In this document: positions 9,672 to 18,231 of the stretch, one piece after another | How positions within the stretch are numbered: the first letter of the stretch is position 1 | Layout of the letters: the number at the start of each line of letters is the position of its first letter | DNA from: CBDFKS01 sp965248905 | GTDB taxonomy: Bacteria; Chloroflexota; Dehalococcoidia; Lucifugimonadales; JAGWBF01 | Length of the DNA stretch: 64,000 nucleotides | Assembly: GCA_965248905.1 (NCBI GenBank) | Contig: CBDFKS010000003.1 | Coordinates: 238,810-302,809, forward strand | Direction: 5' to 3' | The notes under the pieces: model-generated | Told to the model about the DNA's origin: nothing | Databases searched by the model: none | Seen by the model: the letters and a program-made list of their open reading frames with translations, nothing else | Made by a program: the position numbers and the translations under genes

Positions 9672-10322
9672 CTATGACCCCATCGCCGACACAGCATCTT
9701 GGGTGCTTAGCACGGCATTGGCCATGAAGCGGAAGTTGGTCAGGGCTGTCTCGTATCCGTCACCCAAATCCGGATGATTGGCAGCCGCGGTCGCGTCAGA
9801 TACCACCGACACATCAAAGCCCTGCTCAAGGAGCTCACGCATGTGGGCTTCCGTGCAAAGATTCGCGGACATGCCAGCGAGTATGACCTTGGACTTGCCT
9901 CGCTTGCGAAGCTGGAGCACCAGGTCGTTGGTCTCGGGACCGTACACCTTATGCGGGCTGGCGACTATGATTTTGCCGTCATCGATGTAGGGCTTGTATT
10001 GCTCCAGCCAGTCCGCCCCAGATCCCGAGAATCCTTCGGTAGTGAGGGCGCCTTTGCGGTCGAACATGTTGATCTCGTGCATCATCTTTTCGACGGTCCC
10101 GCCAAACTGCCAGCCCTTATCGGTGGGATAGTAGTAATGGGGGGATATGAACACGTCGTAGCCGCGGTCTTTGGCGGCTCGGAGCAACTGCTCGATATGT
10201 TCGACGGTGCCGTTCGCCTCGACGCTTGCACCCACTAGAGGCCAAGTCACACCCTGCGGGCTTAGGAAGTCGTTCTGAGGGTCCGTGATGACGATGGCGG
10301 TGTCTCTTGCGTTGAACTCCAT
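9672..10322 (-). CDS. Cysteine hydrolase, isochorismatase-like
   Basis: A 216-residue alpha/beta hydrolase of the isochorismatase/nicotinamidase family. The Asp-Lys-Cys catalytic triad is visible: D14 in DPQNDF, K125 in SPHKVYG, C156 in GMSANLCTEAH, with the usual cis-peptide region just before the cysteine. Members cleave amides, ureido groups or vinyl ethers; the substrate here is not evident, but the many amidases in the window make an amide or carbamoyl substrate plausible. A Shine-Dalgarno-like GGGGTGG precedes the ATG. It is divergent from an AraC regulator, a likely controller. Confidence 0.9.
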   Translation of the reverse strand: MEFNARDTAIVITDPQNDFLSPQGVTWPLVGASVEANGTVEHIEQLLRAAKDRGYDVFISPHYYYPTDKGWQFGGTVEKMMHEINMFDRKGALTTEGFSGSGADWLEQYKPYIDDGKIIVASPHKVYGPETNDLVLQLRKRGKSKVILAGMSANLCTEAHMRELLEQGFDVSVVSDATAAANHPDLGDGYETALTNFRFMANAVLSTQDAVSAMGS

Positions 10323-10476
10323 GATTCCACCCCTTTGTTTATTATTTGATCGCTAGAATCATTTGTTCCCTGCGATCTACGACAATAATATTCCAGCTTG
10401 TGTACGAAAGGGTCTGCGAAATGTGCGGCGCCGTCCGGTATTTCATTGTTCTAGGGTTTATGGCAGAATTGACCCC

Positions 10477-11388
10477 GTGCTAGTGGACAAGCTTCTCGAC
10501 CACATAACGGTTCATGTGGAGCCGTTTGCTACGTGCCTTTTGAGCCCCGGTTGGCGACTCCGTCTGCCCGGCCCCCCAGCTGTCATGTTTCACTTTGTGA
10601 TGCAGGGCAGCGGCTTCATTCGAGGGCCGGATGGAAATGCCTATGAGCTTGAGCGCTTTTCTTTGGCTGTCGTTCCAAAGGGCGTCACCCATAACTTGGA
10701 GTGCGGGCAGGAAATACGGTCAGAACTAACAATTGAAGAGCCTCCTACAGAAGAAGGCGTAGTGCGCTTGGTTGCCGGAATCCCGATCTCTGCTGAGTTC
10801 AGGGTAGCATGCGGAACTGTAAACGTTACGTATGGTGACTCCTTGGGACTGTTCGAGCGTCTGCGGGAAATAATCGTCGCGGATCTTTCCAGCTATCCCC
10901 AGGTTCGGCTGGCCTTCGAGGGTATTCTCGCAGAGCAAGGCGGCGCCAACCAGGGGAGCACTACACTCACCCGGGCGCTCATGACTCAATGCATCGTCTA
11001 CCTTTTGCGCCACTTGTCCGAGCAGTCCGACGGCCGGTTGCCATGGCTGGCAGGGTTGGAGGACCCAAATCTGACACGAGTTGTCGATCTTATCCTGGAA
11101 CGACCTGAAGCGGCTCACACCGTCGATTCACTCTCCGATGTGGCCATTATGAGCCGATCGGTGTTCGCAGAGCGATTCCGGACAACCTTTGGCTGTACTC
11201 CCATCAGCTTCCTTCACGATATCCGGCTACGACGTGCAGCTGAGCTTCTACATGACAGGAAAGAGATGTCGATTGAGCGGGTCTCTCACAGAGTTGGATT
11301 CAGTAGCCGGAGCCATTTCTCTGCGGTGTTTAAAGACCACTTCGGTATGCCACCGGCCGCCTTCCGCGAGGGCCATCCACCGCAATAA
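10477..11388 (+). CDS. AraC-family transcriptional regulator
   Basis: This regulator has an N-terminal cupin-like sensing domain (FHFVMQGSGFIRG) and a C-terminal double helix-turn-helix over about the last 100 residues (VFAERFRTTFG and the signature VGFSSRSHFSAVFKDHFG). The frame is open back to a TTG at 10363, but family alignment from memory favours the GTG at 10477 or 10483, giving about 304 residues; no Shine-Dalgarno decides this. It is transcribed divergently from the isochorismatase-like hydrolase, so it may control that gene and itself. The effector is unknown. Confidence 0.88.
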   Translation: MLVDKLLDHITVHVEPFATCLLSPGWRLRLPGPPAVMFHFVMQGSGFIRGPDGNAYELERFSLAVVPKGVTHNLECGQEIRSELTIEEPPTEEGVVRLVAGIPISAEFRVACGTVNVTYGDSLGLFERLREIIVADLSSYPQVRLAFEGILAEQGGANQGSTTLTRALMTQCIVYLLRHLSEQSDGRLPWLAGLEDPNLTRVVDLILERPEAAHTVDSLSDVAIMSRSVFAERFRTTFGCTPISFLHDIRLRRAAELLHDRKEMSIERVSHRVGFSSRSHFSAVFKDHFGMPPAAFREGHPPQ

Positions 11389-11538
11389 CAGCGTCTAGAA
11401 GACGCAGGTACTGGGGGTAGCGGGCGCATTAATAGCCGAGTAGTTCAACGAGCTCGCTAACAGGAGATCTGAGGTTTATGGCATTAACAGGGAGGCGCCA
11501 TAAAAAGAAGGGACGAGGGATTCGTGAAGAAGATCGGC

Positions 11539-12348
11539 TTAGTTGACTTCTTTGTCGAAGGTCTTGAGGCTGGCCCTGATGTTCTTGATAATATCCTGAA
11601 ACTCGCCCTTGACTTCCGAGTTGACCAGAACCGTCGGCTGTGAAGTGTCCCGGTAGTCGGGGCGGAGTGCTATGGCACCAAGGAAGGGCAAGTCCAACCC
11701 CTTGGAGAGTTTGTCACCCTCGCCAGAGCCGAATATTTCACCAGTGTAGTTCTCCACCACACCAAGGACGTTTACCTTTAGCTTTCGGATCATGTTGATG
11801 CAGCGTTTGGCATCCAGGTTGGCCAGATGCTGTGGAGTGGTAACCACTACGAAGCCATCAAGGGGCAACGCCTGCATGACGGTGAGAGGGGCATCGGAGG
11901 TGCCCGGAGGAAGGTCAACCACCAGATAGTCCAACTCGCCCCAATCGGTCATCTGGAGAAACTGGTTGATGGCGTTGTGGATCATCGGGCCGCGCCAGAT
12001 GATAGCTTCGTCCTCGTTCTCCTGAAAGAACGCCATGGAGACCACTTTGATACCGAATCGCTCAATAGGGGTGAGCTCACCATCTTTGTAGACAGGCTTG
12101 TCAGAGATACCCATAGCCTTGGTAACGTTTGGACAGTCTATGTCGACATCCAGCAACCCCACCTTTTTGCCTTCGTCGGCCAAAGTGGCAGCCAGATTAA
12201 CCGCAACGGTGGTCTTACCTACACCGCCCTTACCGCTGTACACCGCTATCTTCGTCTTTATGCTGTCTAGCCGTTGGGTTATCTGGCGTTTCTGCTGCCA
12301 GGTCCGCTTTACGGCTTCAAGCCTGGCCTTCTCCTGAGGAGTCGTCAT
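11539..12348 (-). CDS. apbC: Mrp/ApbC-type P-loop ATPase lacking the CxxC motif
   Basis: A 269-residue ParA-like ATPase of the Mrp/NBP35 family, which carries or inserts Fe-S clusters. The deviant Walker A GKGGVGKT is at 39-46, and LLDVDIDCPN and VDLPPGTSD are intact. The stretch that normally holds the cluster-binding CxxC (after VVEN) is shortened to NYTGEIFGSGEG and has no cysteine pair, so cluster binding must differ from classical ApbC. It lies 17 bases after the SufT-like gene, which supports an Fe-S assembly role. The N-terminal DUF59 domain of longer Mrp proteins is absent here and supplied by that separate neighbour. Confidence 0.88.
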   Translation of the reverse strand: MTTPQEKARLEAVKRTWQQKRQITQRLDSIKTKIAVYSGKGGVGKTTVAVNLAATLADEGKKVGLLDVDIDCPNVTKAMGISDKPVYKDGELTPIERFGIKVVSMAFFQENEDEAIIWRGPMIHNAINQFLQMTDWGELDYLVVDLPPGTSDAPLTVMQALPLDGFVVVTTPQHLANLDAKRCINMIRKLKVNVLGVVENYTGEIFGSGEGDKLSKGLDLPFLGAIALRPDYRDTSQPTVLVNSEVKGEFQDIIKNIRASLKTFDKEVN

Positions 12349-12365
12349 TCTAGGTTCTTCTCGAT

Positions 12366-12677
12366 CTAGTCTAAGCCAAGCAGCTTCTTGCCGTCTTCAC
12401 TTATGAGCTCGGGACTCCAGGGAGGCTCGAAAGTCATCTCAACCTGCACATCTTCGACACCTTCCAGCTCGGAGATGGCCCACTCAGCCTGTTGAGCAAT
12501 CATGGGGCCCATACCACAGCCGGGAGCTGTCAAAGTCATCTGGACGTAGACGTCGCCTTCGTTTACCTGTACGTCGTAGATAAGCCCCAAATCAACTACG
12601 TTGACTGGAATCTCCGGGTCGTAGACGTTCTTTAGTGTCTCCCTAACATCCTCTGCAGTAAGCGTTGCCTCTACCAT
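12366..12677 (-). CDS. MIP18/SufT-like (DUF59) Fe-S assembly factor
   Basis: A 103-residue DUF59 protein with the DPEIPVNVVDLGLIY signature and the conserved cysteine in TAPGCGMG. The family (SufT, PaaD, MIP18) helps mature iron-sulfur proteins. The frame also opens at a GTG at 12689, but the ATG at 12677 has GGAGG five bases upstream and is the better start. It is the first gene of a two-gene operon with the ApbC-like ATPase and has its own consensus promoter. Confidence 0.88.
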   Translation of the reverse strand: MVEATLTAEDVRETLKNVYDPEIPVNVVDLGLIYDVQVNEGDVYVQMTLTAPGCGMGPMIAQQAEWAISELEGVEDVQVEMTFEPPWSPELISEDGKKLLGLD

Positions 12678-12713
12678 GCTGGCCTCCACATATTCTCCGT
12701 TAATCTCAAAGGA

Positions 12714-12743
12714 ATTGTATCAATAGTTGATAGCTTGCGTCAA
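12714..12743 (-). promoter_or_regulatory. Sigma70-type promoter of the sufT-like/apbC operon
   Basis: On the minus strand TTGACG (12743-12738) and an extended -10, TG-A-TACAAT (TACAAT at 12719-12714), are 18 bases apart. Transcription would start near 12706, about 30 bases before the ATG at 12677. Confidence 0.7.
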
Positions 12744-12770
12744 CTTTATCCTTAGAAGGTACGTGTTTCG

Positions 12771-14822
12771 TTAGTCCTTGGTCCTGGAGGGAGTAGGAGT
12801 GAGAGGCCCCTTCTCCTCCAAGGCAAGCACGCGCCTCAGCTCATAGATCTCGTCTCTAAACATGGCGGCCTTCTCGAACTCCAGGTTTTTGGCAGCCGCC
12901 TTCATCTGACTCTCGAAGTCCTTGACTGCCCTGAACATCTCATCTCTGGACATGGGCCGCCGTCGGGTCGTGTAAGGGGACTGTGACTCCGCAACCATTC
13001 TGACACGCTCGGTGATGTCCTTGACCGCCTTCTTGATGCCCCTTGGCACGATGCCGTGGGTCTTGTTGTAGGTGTCCTGAATGCCACGTCGTCGGTAGGT
13101 TTCGTCGATGGCTCGTTGAATCGACTTGGTGATATTATCGGCATACATAATCACGTGGCCGTCTTCATGCCGGGCCGCTCGACCTACAGTCTGGATCAGA
13201 GAGGACTCGGAGCGCAGGTATCCCTCTTTGTCAGCGTCCAGGATGGCCACAAGACTGACTTCGGGCAGGTCCAGTCCCTCCCTGAGCAGATTTATGCCGA
13301 CGACAACGTCGTACACGCCAAGCCTCAGGTCTCTGAGGATCTCAGTACGCTTAAGCGTCTCCAGGTCAGAGTGAAGGTAGTGGGTCCTGACGCCCATTTC
13401 CCGAAGGTAGTCGTCTAGCTCCTCGGCCATCCGCTTTGTGAGGGTGGTCACCAGGCAGCGCTCTCCCTTATCCACTCGCTGCTTGATCTGGTCCAGCAGG
13501 TCGTCGATCTGTCCTTGGGTGGGTTTCACCTCTATGGTGGGGTCCAGCAAGCCCGTGGGACGAATCACTTGCTCCACTACCTGATGGCTTACCTCCATCT
13601 CATATGGGCCAGGAGTGGCGGAGACTAAGACGATCTGGTTTATGTGTTCCTCGAACTCCCTGAAGCTTAATGGTCTGTTGTCAATCGCCGATGGTAATCT
13701 GAAGCCGTAATCTACCAAAGTGTTCTTGCGAGAGACATCGCCGTGGTACATGCCTCTGATCTGAGGCAAGGTCATGTGGGACTCGTCGATAAAGATCAAG
13801 AAGTCCCGGGGGAAGTAGTCCAGCAGTGTCCATGGGCGCGACCCGCAGGTGACGGCGACCTTGTCGTCCTTCTTCAAGTGGCGTCGAGCCAGGTGACACG
13901 CATAGTTTTCCACACCACCGCAGAATCCCGTCTCCCGCAGCATCTCCAGGTCGTAGTTAGTCCGGGACTCTAGGCGGGCCGCCTCCAGCACCTTACCCCC
14001 GGCCCTGAGGAAAGCCAATCTCTCCGCCAGCTCCACTTCGATGTCTTCGATGGCCAGCGTTAGCTTCTCCCGCGAGGTCACGAAATGCTTGGCCGGATAA
14101 ATCTCCATCTCCTCACGCTGAGCGACTATCTCTCCGGTGAGGGGGTCTATCTCGACGATGCGCTCAACCTCGTCTCCCCAGAACTGGATACGAAGGGCAG
14201 TCTCATCGTAGGCTGGCTGAAGCTCTAGGGTGTCACCCCGGATACGAAACTTGCCACGGCTGAGGTCCATGTCGTTGCGCTCATACTGCATGTTCACCAA
14301 TTGCCTGACCAGCAGGCTCCTGTGGCGGGACTGACCCACCTTCACCTGGGCGACGAAGCTGTAGTAGTCTTCAGGGTCTCCCAGACCGTAGATGCAGGAT
14401 ACCGAGGCGACTATCAACACGTCTCGGCGGCTCAGCAGGGAACGAGTGGCAGCCAGTCGCAGTTTTTCGATTTCCTCGTTGACGTCGGCGTCTTTCTCGA
14501 TGTAGGTGTCGCTCTGGGGGACGTATGCCTCAGGCTGGTAATAATCGTAGTAGGACACGAAGTATTCCACGGCGTTATCCGGGAAGAACTCTCTGAACTC
14601 GGTGGCAAGCTGGGCCGCCAGGGTCTTGTTGTGAGCGATGACCAGAGCCGGCCGCTGGAGCCGCTCCACAATATTGGCCATTGTGAAGGTCTTGCCGCTG
14701 CCGGTCACTCCCAAGAGGGTTTGGTAGCGGTCGCCACGGTTCACGCCCGCGACCAAGCTGTCCACGGCCTGGGGCTGGTCTCCAGTGGCCCTGAAATCCG
14801 AGACTATTTTGAAATCAGGCAT
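12771..14822 (-). CDS. uvrB: Excinuclease ABC subunit B
   Basis: The 683-residue UvrB helicase-like subunit of nucleotide excision repair, which verifies damage handed over by UvrA and recruits UvrC. Walker A GVTGSGKT is at 38-45, and the aromatic beta-hairpin (YYDYYQPEAYVPQSD) is near 92-106. The DESH box (IDESHMTLPQ), the C-terminal helicase motifs and the UvrC-binding UVR coiled-coil at about 640-675 are all present. AGGTG precedes the ATG by four bases. It starts 8 bases after the HicB stop codon, so it appears to be co-transcribed with the toxin-antitoxin genes. Confidence 0.97.
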   Translation of the reverse strand: MPDFKIVSDFRATGDQPQAVDSLVAGVNRGDRYQTLLGVTGSGKTFTMANIVERLQRPALVIAHNKTLAAQLATEFREFFPDNAVEYFVSYYDYYQPEAYVPQSDTYIEKDADVNEEIEKLRLAATRSLLSRRDVLIVASVSCIYGLGDPEDYYSFVAQVKVGQSRHRSLLVRQLVNMQYERNDMDLSRGKFRIRGDTLELQPAYDETALRIQFWGDEVERIVEIDPLTGEIVAQREEMEIYPAKHFVTSREKLTLAIEDIEVELAERLAFLRAGGKVLEAARLESRTNYDLEMLRETGFCGGVENYACHLARRHLKKDDKVAVTCGSRPWTLLDYFPRDFLIFIDESHMTLPQIRGMYHGDVSRKNTLVDYGFRLPSAIDNRPLSFREFEEHINQIVLVSATPGPYEMEVSHQVVEQVIRPTGLLDPTIEVKPTQGQIDDLLDQIKQRVDKGERCLVTTLTKRMAEELDDYLREMGVRTHYLHSDLETLKRTEILRDLRLGVYDVVVGINLLREGLDLPEVSLVAILDADKEGYLRSESSLIQTVGRAARHEDGHVIMYADNITKSIQRAIDETYRRRGIQDTYNKTHGIVPRGIKKAVKDITERVRMVAESQSPYTTRRRPMSRDEMFRAVKDFESQMKAAAKNLEFEKAAMFRDEIYELRRVLALEEKGPLTPTPSRTKD

Positions 14823-14830
14823 CTATCACC

Positions 14831-15046
14831 TTAGCTCGATACCGTAACTTTATAAACGATTTCTTCATCTCTGGGTACAGATTTGCCATCCTCTGTAAGC
14901 ACATCAAGATAGAGACGTATCGCCTCTTTGACGTTCACGAGAAGTTCTTCTAGGGTCTCTCCCTGAGAGTAGCAGCCAGATAAAGCCGGCACCTCAACCC
15001 AAAACCCACCCTCTTCTGCTTCATGGACGATTACCGAGAACTCCAT
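14831..15046 (-). CDS. hicB: HicB-family antitoxin
   Basis: A 71-residue protein with the partial RNase H fold of HicB antitoxins: a beta strand (FSVIVHEAEEGGFWVEVP), LSGCYSQGETLEEL, and a helix ending in AIRLYL. There is no added DNA-binding domain, so autoregulation may be weak. It lies 8 bases downstream of the HicA toxin gene and 8 bases upstream of uvrB. Toxin neutralisation is inferred from the family and position. Confidence 0.85.
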   Translation of the reverse strand: MEFSVIVHEAEEGGFWVEVPALSGCYSQGETLEELLVNVKEAIRLYLDVLTEDGKSVPRDEEIVYKVTVSS

Positions 15047-15054
15047 ACAACCAC

Positions 15055-15288
15055 CTATAAAAGCTCCAAAAACTGCTCGACTGAAATACCTGATTTCTTA
15101 ATGGCATCCATTATGATGCCGACCTTGATTGTACCCCTGTGGAAAGGCAGCACCAACGCTCCTCTTTCTGGATGCTTAAGTATGTAATGACTCCCCCTAA
15201 CTCTGACGACCTCATAGCCCAACCTGGTAAAGGCTCTTATCGATTGCTCGACCCTAACGTTGCGTAGTCTTCTTCCTTCTGTGCTCAA
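15055..15288 (-). CDS. hicA: HicA-family mRNA interferase toxin
   Basis: A 77-residue double-stranded-RNA-binding-fold toxin. The catalytic histidine is in RGSHYILKHPE, followed by LVLPFHRG and a helix IIMDAIKKSGIS, the standard HicA pattern. HicA cleaves mRNA and tmRNA and is blocked by HicB encoded next to it. The start is TTG with AGGAA upstream. It is in line with the DNA-repair genes, with gaps of only 8-27 bases. Confidence 0.87.
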   Translation of the reverse strand: MSTEGRRLRNVRVEQSIRAFTRLGYEVVRVRGSHYILKHPERGALVLPFHRGTIKVGIIMDAIKKSGISVEQFLELL

Positions 15289-15315
15289 AGAGAGTTCCTA
15301 AGATGCGATAGCTTT

Positions 15316-15528
15316 TCATCTGGCGACGGTAACGTTGTCGAGGCACTCTTCCTTAGGAATCTCCTCCCCTCTCTCTTTGCGATATTCGACACATAATTCG
15401 GTAACCTCTTTGATATTAACAAGACATTCTTCATAGGTTTCACCCTGGGCGCGAGCTTCCGGTACCATCGGACAGCTGGCTATGTAGAAGCCATCGGGCG
15501 CCTGCCTGATCACCACAGTATAATCCAC
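15316..15528 (-). CDS. Second HicB-like protein
   Basis: A 70-residue HicB-like domain (YTVVIRQAPDGFYIASCP, ARAQGETYEECLVNIKEV). It lies 27 bases upstream of hicA and is similar in plan to the HicB at 14831-15046, so hicA is flanked by two candidate antitoxins. It could be a solitary HicB-like regulator, a duplicate, or the real antitoxin; sequence alone cannot decide. Confidence 0.78.
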   Translation of the reverse strand: MDYTVVIRQAPDGFYIASCPMVPEARAQGETYEECLVNIKEVTELCVEYRKERGEEIPKEECLDNVTVAR

Positions 15529-15557
15529 ATTTCCTCCTCAGAAAGCTCTACTAACAC

Positions 15558-15914
15558 TTACATCAAAAGGGCTTCTTTAGGTATCAACCTTTGCTCTACT
15601 GGGTCCACTACCAATAGGAATGCCTCCAGAGTGTGGGCACCGATTAGAGGCGGAGTATCAACGTCACCGAAAATACACAGGATGGTCGCCCTGACCCCAT
15701 CTAGTTGAGCTACGACTTCACCCAGACTCCATTCTACCACCTGCCCGTTGGCCAGGCGCAAGTGCACTTTCCGTTGAGGCTCCACACCAAGTCGTTGAAG
15801 AATAGGAGATGGAATTGTGGTGAACGTAGCGCCCGTGTCCACGAGGGCATCTAGAGTCTCAGCCTGAGTGTCCGGCGGACCTATGAGCGTGATCGAATGA
15901 GAGAAAGTACCCAC
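15558..15914 (-). CDS. Small retropepsin-like aspartic protease
   Basis: A 118-residue single-domain protein with the aspartic protease signature VDTGATFTTIP near residue 26 and the later hydrophobic PLIGAHTLEAF motif near 90, like clan AA retropepsins. Such proteins act as dimers with one catalytic Asp from each chain. Homologs often sit beside small toxin-antitoxin-like genes in Chloroflexota and Cyanobacteria. It lies 22 bases after ruvA and 30 bases before the HicB-like gene. Its substrate is unknown. Confidence 0.78.
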   Translation of the reverse strand: MGTFSHSITLIGPPDTQAETLDALVDTGATFTTIPSPILQRLGVEPQRKVHLRLANGQVVEWSLGEVVAQLDGVRATILCIFGDVDTPPLIGAHTLEAFLLVVDPVEQRLIPKEALLM

Positions 15915-15936
15915 AATATCCTTTCTGGCTTCAAGT

Positions 15937-16524
15937 TCATGATCCCGCTAGCTGTTGCAGCGCTCGTCGTATCTTCTCCTCAACGGGGATACCGTTGGCG
16001 TCTCCCACACCTGATAGCGCCTTACGGGACTCGTTGGCGGAATAGCCCAGGGCCATGAGCGCCGACACCACCTCACCATCTTCGCCGGCTCCTGGCAAAG
16101 AGGGAGCTTCGCCTAACTCCTTATCAAGTTTACCTTTGAGCTCCAGTATCAGGCGGCTTGCGCTCTTTCTACCTACACCGGGCACCTTGCTGAGGGTGTC
16201 CACATCTCCAGTAGCAACGGCCGTGAGCAGAGATTGGGGGCCGAGGGCAGAAAGAAGGGACAGTGAGGTTCGCGGTCCAATGCCTGCCACGCCGTTGAGC
16301 TTCTGGAACAAGGCCAAGGCCTCGGGCGTCGTGAATCCATACAGGACAGGCTCGTCGTCTCTAATGTACAGGCGCGTGTGAAGTTGCACTTCCGAACCAA
16401 TGTCGCCCAAAGTCTCAACAGTAGAGGCGGGGGTGAAGATTTGGAGGCTTACGCTCCCACCAACCCTTACCTGTACCCAGTTCGGACCAATGGTCTCCAG
16501 GGTACCCCTGACTCCTGTTATCAA
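15937..16524 (-). CDS. ruvA: Holliday junction DNA helicase subunit RuvA
   Basis: A 195-residue junction-binding protein. Domain I is an OB fold (MITGVRGTLE to about 65), domain II carries two helix-hairpin-helix motifs (VAGIGPRTS and VPGVGRKSA), and domain III (about 150-195) is the RuvB-binding three-helix bundle with ALMALGYSANES. It cooperates with RuvC, encoded just upstream; ruvB is not in this window. Confidence 0.95.
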   Translation of the reverse strand: MITGVRGTLETIGPNWVQVRVGGSVSLQIFTPASTVETLGDIGSEVQLHTRLYIRDDEPVLYGFTTPEALALFQKLNGVAGIGPRTSLSLLSALGPQSLLTAVATGDVDTLSKVPGVGRKSASRLILELKGKLDKELGEAPSLPGAGEDGEVVSALMALGYSANESRKALSGVGDANGIPVEEKIRRALQQLAGS

Positions 16525-16547
16525 AGCTTACGCCTCACAACGGTTGG

Positions 16548-16615
16548 CTACGGAGACACCGAGGCACAGAGAATATAATATGTTTTCCGCCTCTGAGTAT
16601 CCGTGTCTCTGTGGC
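16548..16615. repeat. Inverted repeat between ruvC and ruvA
   Basis: ACGGAGACACCGAGGCACAG at the left and the inverse complement of TCCGTGTCTCTGT at the right form an imperfect stem around an AT-rich centre. This resembles the dispersed CGGAGACACAGAG repeats of many bacterial genomes. It separates ruvC from ruvA by 107 bases in an otherwise tight operon. Confidence 0.5.
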
Positions 16616-16631
16616 AAATCTTTTGGTATTA

Positions 16632-17144
16632 CTATGGTTTGATCTCCCGGCTCAGCACGTCCTGCAACTCTCGCTGTCTGAGGTGGCAAAGGGCGATGGC
16701 AAGGGCATCGGCGGCATCGGATGGCGAGGGCACCGAGTCGAGGCTCAGAACAGTCCTGACCATCTCTTGCATCTGCTCTTTGGTGGCCGCGCCATAGTCA
16801 GCCACGGCCAGCTTAACCTGGGCCGGAGAATATCGAGATATGGGTATGGCATGAGCGGCGGCGGCAATGAGGACCACAGCCTGGGCCTGACCTATGGCAA
16901 AGGCAGGGCCCACATACTGGTTCTGGCCCTTCCCAATAAAGGGTTCCTCCACTGCAACCGCGTCAGGCTGCCACATACCAATCATGTTCACAACATGAGA
17001 GTGGAGCTGATATAGACGTTCCTCCAGGGGTAGTGCAGGTGGCATTGCGATCACGCCCCAGTCGACGGCAACCACCTCATGTTTCTGCTCTACCAGACCA
17101 TAGCCCATGCGGATGGTGCCTGGGTCAATACCGAGGACCTGCAC
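16632..17144 (-). CDS. ruvC: Holliday junction resolvase RuvC
   Basis: A 170-residue RNase H-fold endonuclease that cuts four-way junctions. The acidic active site is visible: D7 in GIDPGTIRMGYG, E near 66 in AVEEPFIGKGQN, and the C-terminal DAADALAIALCH pair. It lies 32 bases after yebC and ahead of ruvA, the usual yebC-ruvC-ruvA order. Confidence 0.95.
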   Translation of the reverse strand: MQVLGIDPGTIRMGYGLVEQKHEVVAVDWGVIAMPPALPLEERLYQLHSHVVNMIGMWQPDAVAVEEPFIGKGQNQYVGPAFAIGQAQAVVLIAAAAHAIPISRYSPAQVKLAVADYGAATKEQMQEMVRTVLSLDSVPSPSDAADALAIALCHLRQRELQDVLSREIKP

Positions 17145-17176
17145 GACTATTCCTTTCTCTCTGGTGCTACCAGACC

Positions 17177-17938
17177 CTAGCCTTCACCGCGGTATTTTTC
17201 CAGCACTTCATCGGGGAAGTCGGCGTTGCTGTACACTTTCTGGACGTCTAGGAGATCTTCAAGGCTATCGAGCAGTCTTAAAGTCTGCTCTCCCTCCTTG
17301 AAGCTGAGGGACACGGTAGACTTCGGAACCATGGATATCTCCACCGATGCTGTGTCAGTTTCGTGACCTTCTACCTCTTTACGAACAGCCTCTAAAGCAT
17401 CCGGCTGAGTATAGATCTCTACAAATCCACCTTCGACCTTTACGTCATCGGCGGCCGCGTCGATGGCCACAAGGGCAATATCCTCAGCACGCTCCCTATC
17501 TATGTCCAGAGTTATGATCCCCTTGGGCTCGAAGTTCCATGCTACACATCCCGCCTGCCCAAGGCTTCCTCCAGCCTTGGTAAAGGCGGCACGCACGTCA
17601 GATGCAGTACGATTGCGATTGTCCGTTAAGGCCTGGAGTATTATCGCGGTACCCCCAGGACCGTACCCCTCATATATGACCTCTTGTAGCTCGTCCTGGG
17701 CATCTCCGCCGCCGGCTGCACGGCTAATTGCCCTGTCAATGGTGTCCATGGGCATGTTACTGCCCTTGGCTTTATCAATGGCTAGACGAAGGCGGTAGTT
17801 AAGGTCTGGGTCACCACCGCCTCCTTCGCGCACGGCTATCGCTATATCCCGACTAAGCTTGGTAAAGACTTGGCCACGGCGAGCGTCAGCCACACCTTTC
17901 GCACGTTTTATGGTAGACCACTTAGAGTGTCCTGACAT
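17177..17938 (-). CDS. yebC: YebC/PmpR-family protein
   Basis: A YebC-family protein of 253 residues. Family members regulate transcription or help ribosomes past difficult sequences such as polyproline. The start MSGHSKWSTIKRAKG is canonical, and its ATG (17938) has AGGAGG eight bases upstream; the in-frame GTG at 17947 is therefore not needed. The GGGGDPDLNYRL and YEGYGPGG motifs are conserved. It is the first gene of the minus-strand repair operon. Confidence 0.94.
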   Translation of the reverse strand: MSGHSKWSTIKRAKGVADARRGQVFTKLSRDIAIAVREGGGGDPDLNYRLRLAIDKAKGSNMPMDTIDRAISRAAGGGDAQDELQEVIYEGYGPGGTAIILQALTDNRNRTASDVRAAFTKAGGSLGQAGCVAWNFEPKGIITLDIDRERAEDIALVAIDAAADDVKVEGGFVEIYTQPDALEAVRKEVEGHETDTASVEISMVPKSTVSLSFKEGEQTLRLLDSLEDLLDVQKVYSNADFPDEVLEKYRGEG

Positions 17939-17982
17939 GGCTCTCACCTCCTATCTGGAGATCTGGAGACGACTTTGACTTG

Positions 17983-18011
17983 ATTTTATCATCCCTATAT
18001 TTGCAGGTCAA
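17983..18011 (-). promoter_or_regulatory. Sigma70-type promoter of the yebC-ruvCA operon
   Basis: TTGACC (18011-18006) and TAAAAT (17988-17983) are separated by exactly 17 bases on the minus strand. The predicted start is about 40 bases before the yebC ATG. It probably drives yebC-ruvC-ruvA and possibly the small genes and uvrB beyond. Confidence 0.7.
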
Positions 18012-18231
18012 AGAGCCTAGCCATCGGAGTCTTTCAATTCCTGCTTAAAATCGGGGATTTTCGGCCTCCTCTGAGAGCTTGTCAAAGAGCGCATGCATGG
18101 TCCCACAATCCCTCAGCCTGGGCTCGGGTCGAATGTTCACCATAACCGGCCCTCCACCCAAGTTATTTGACACGAACAACCCATGCTCTAAAATGGGGGC
18201 AAGTAATCCCCACTACCGGGAGAATGCGCCC

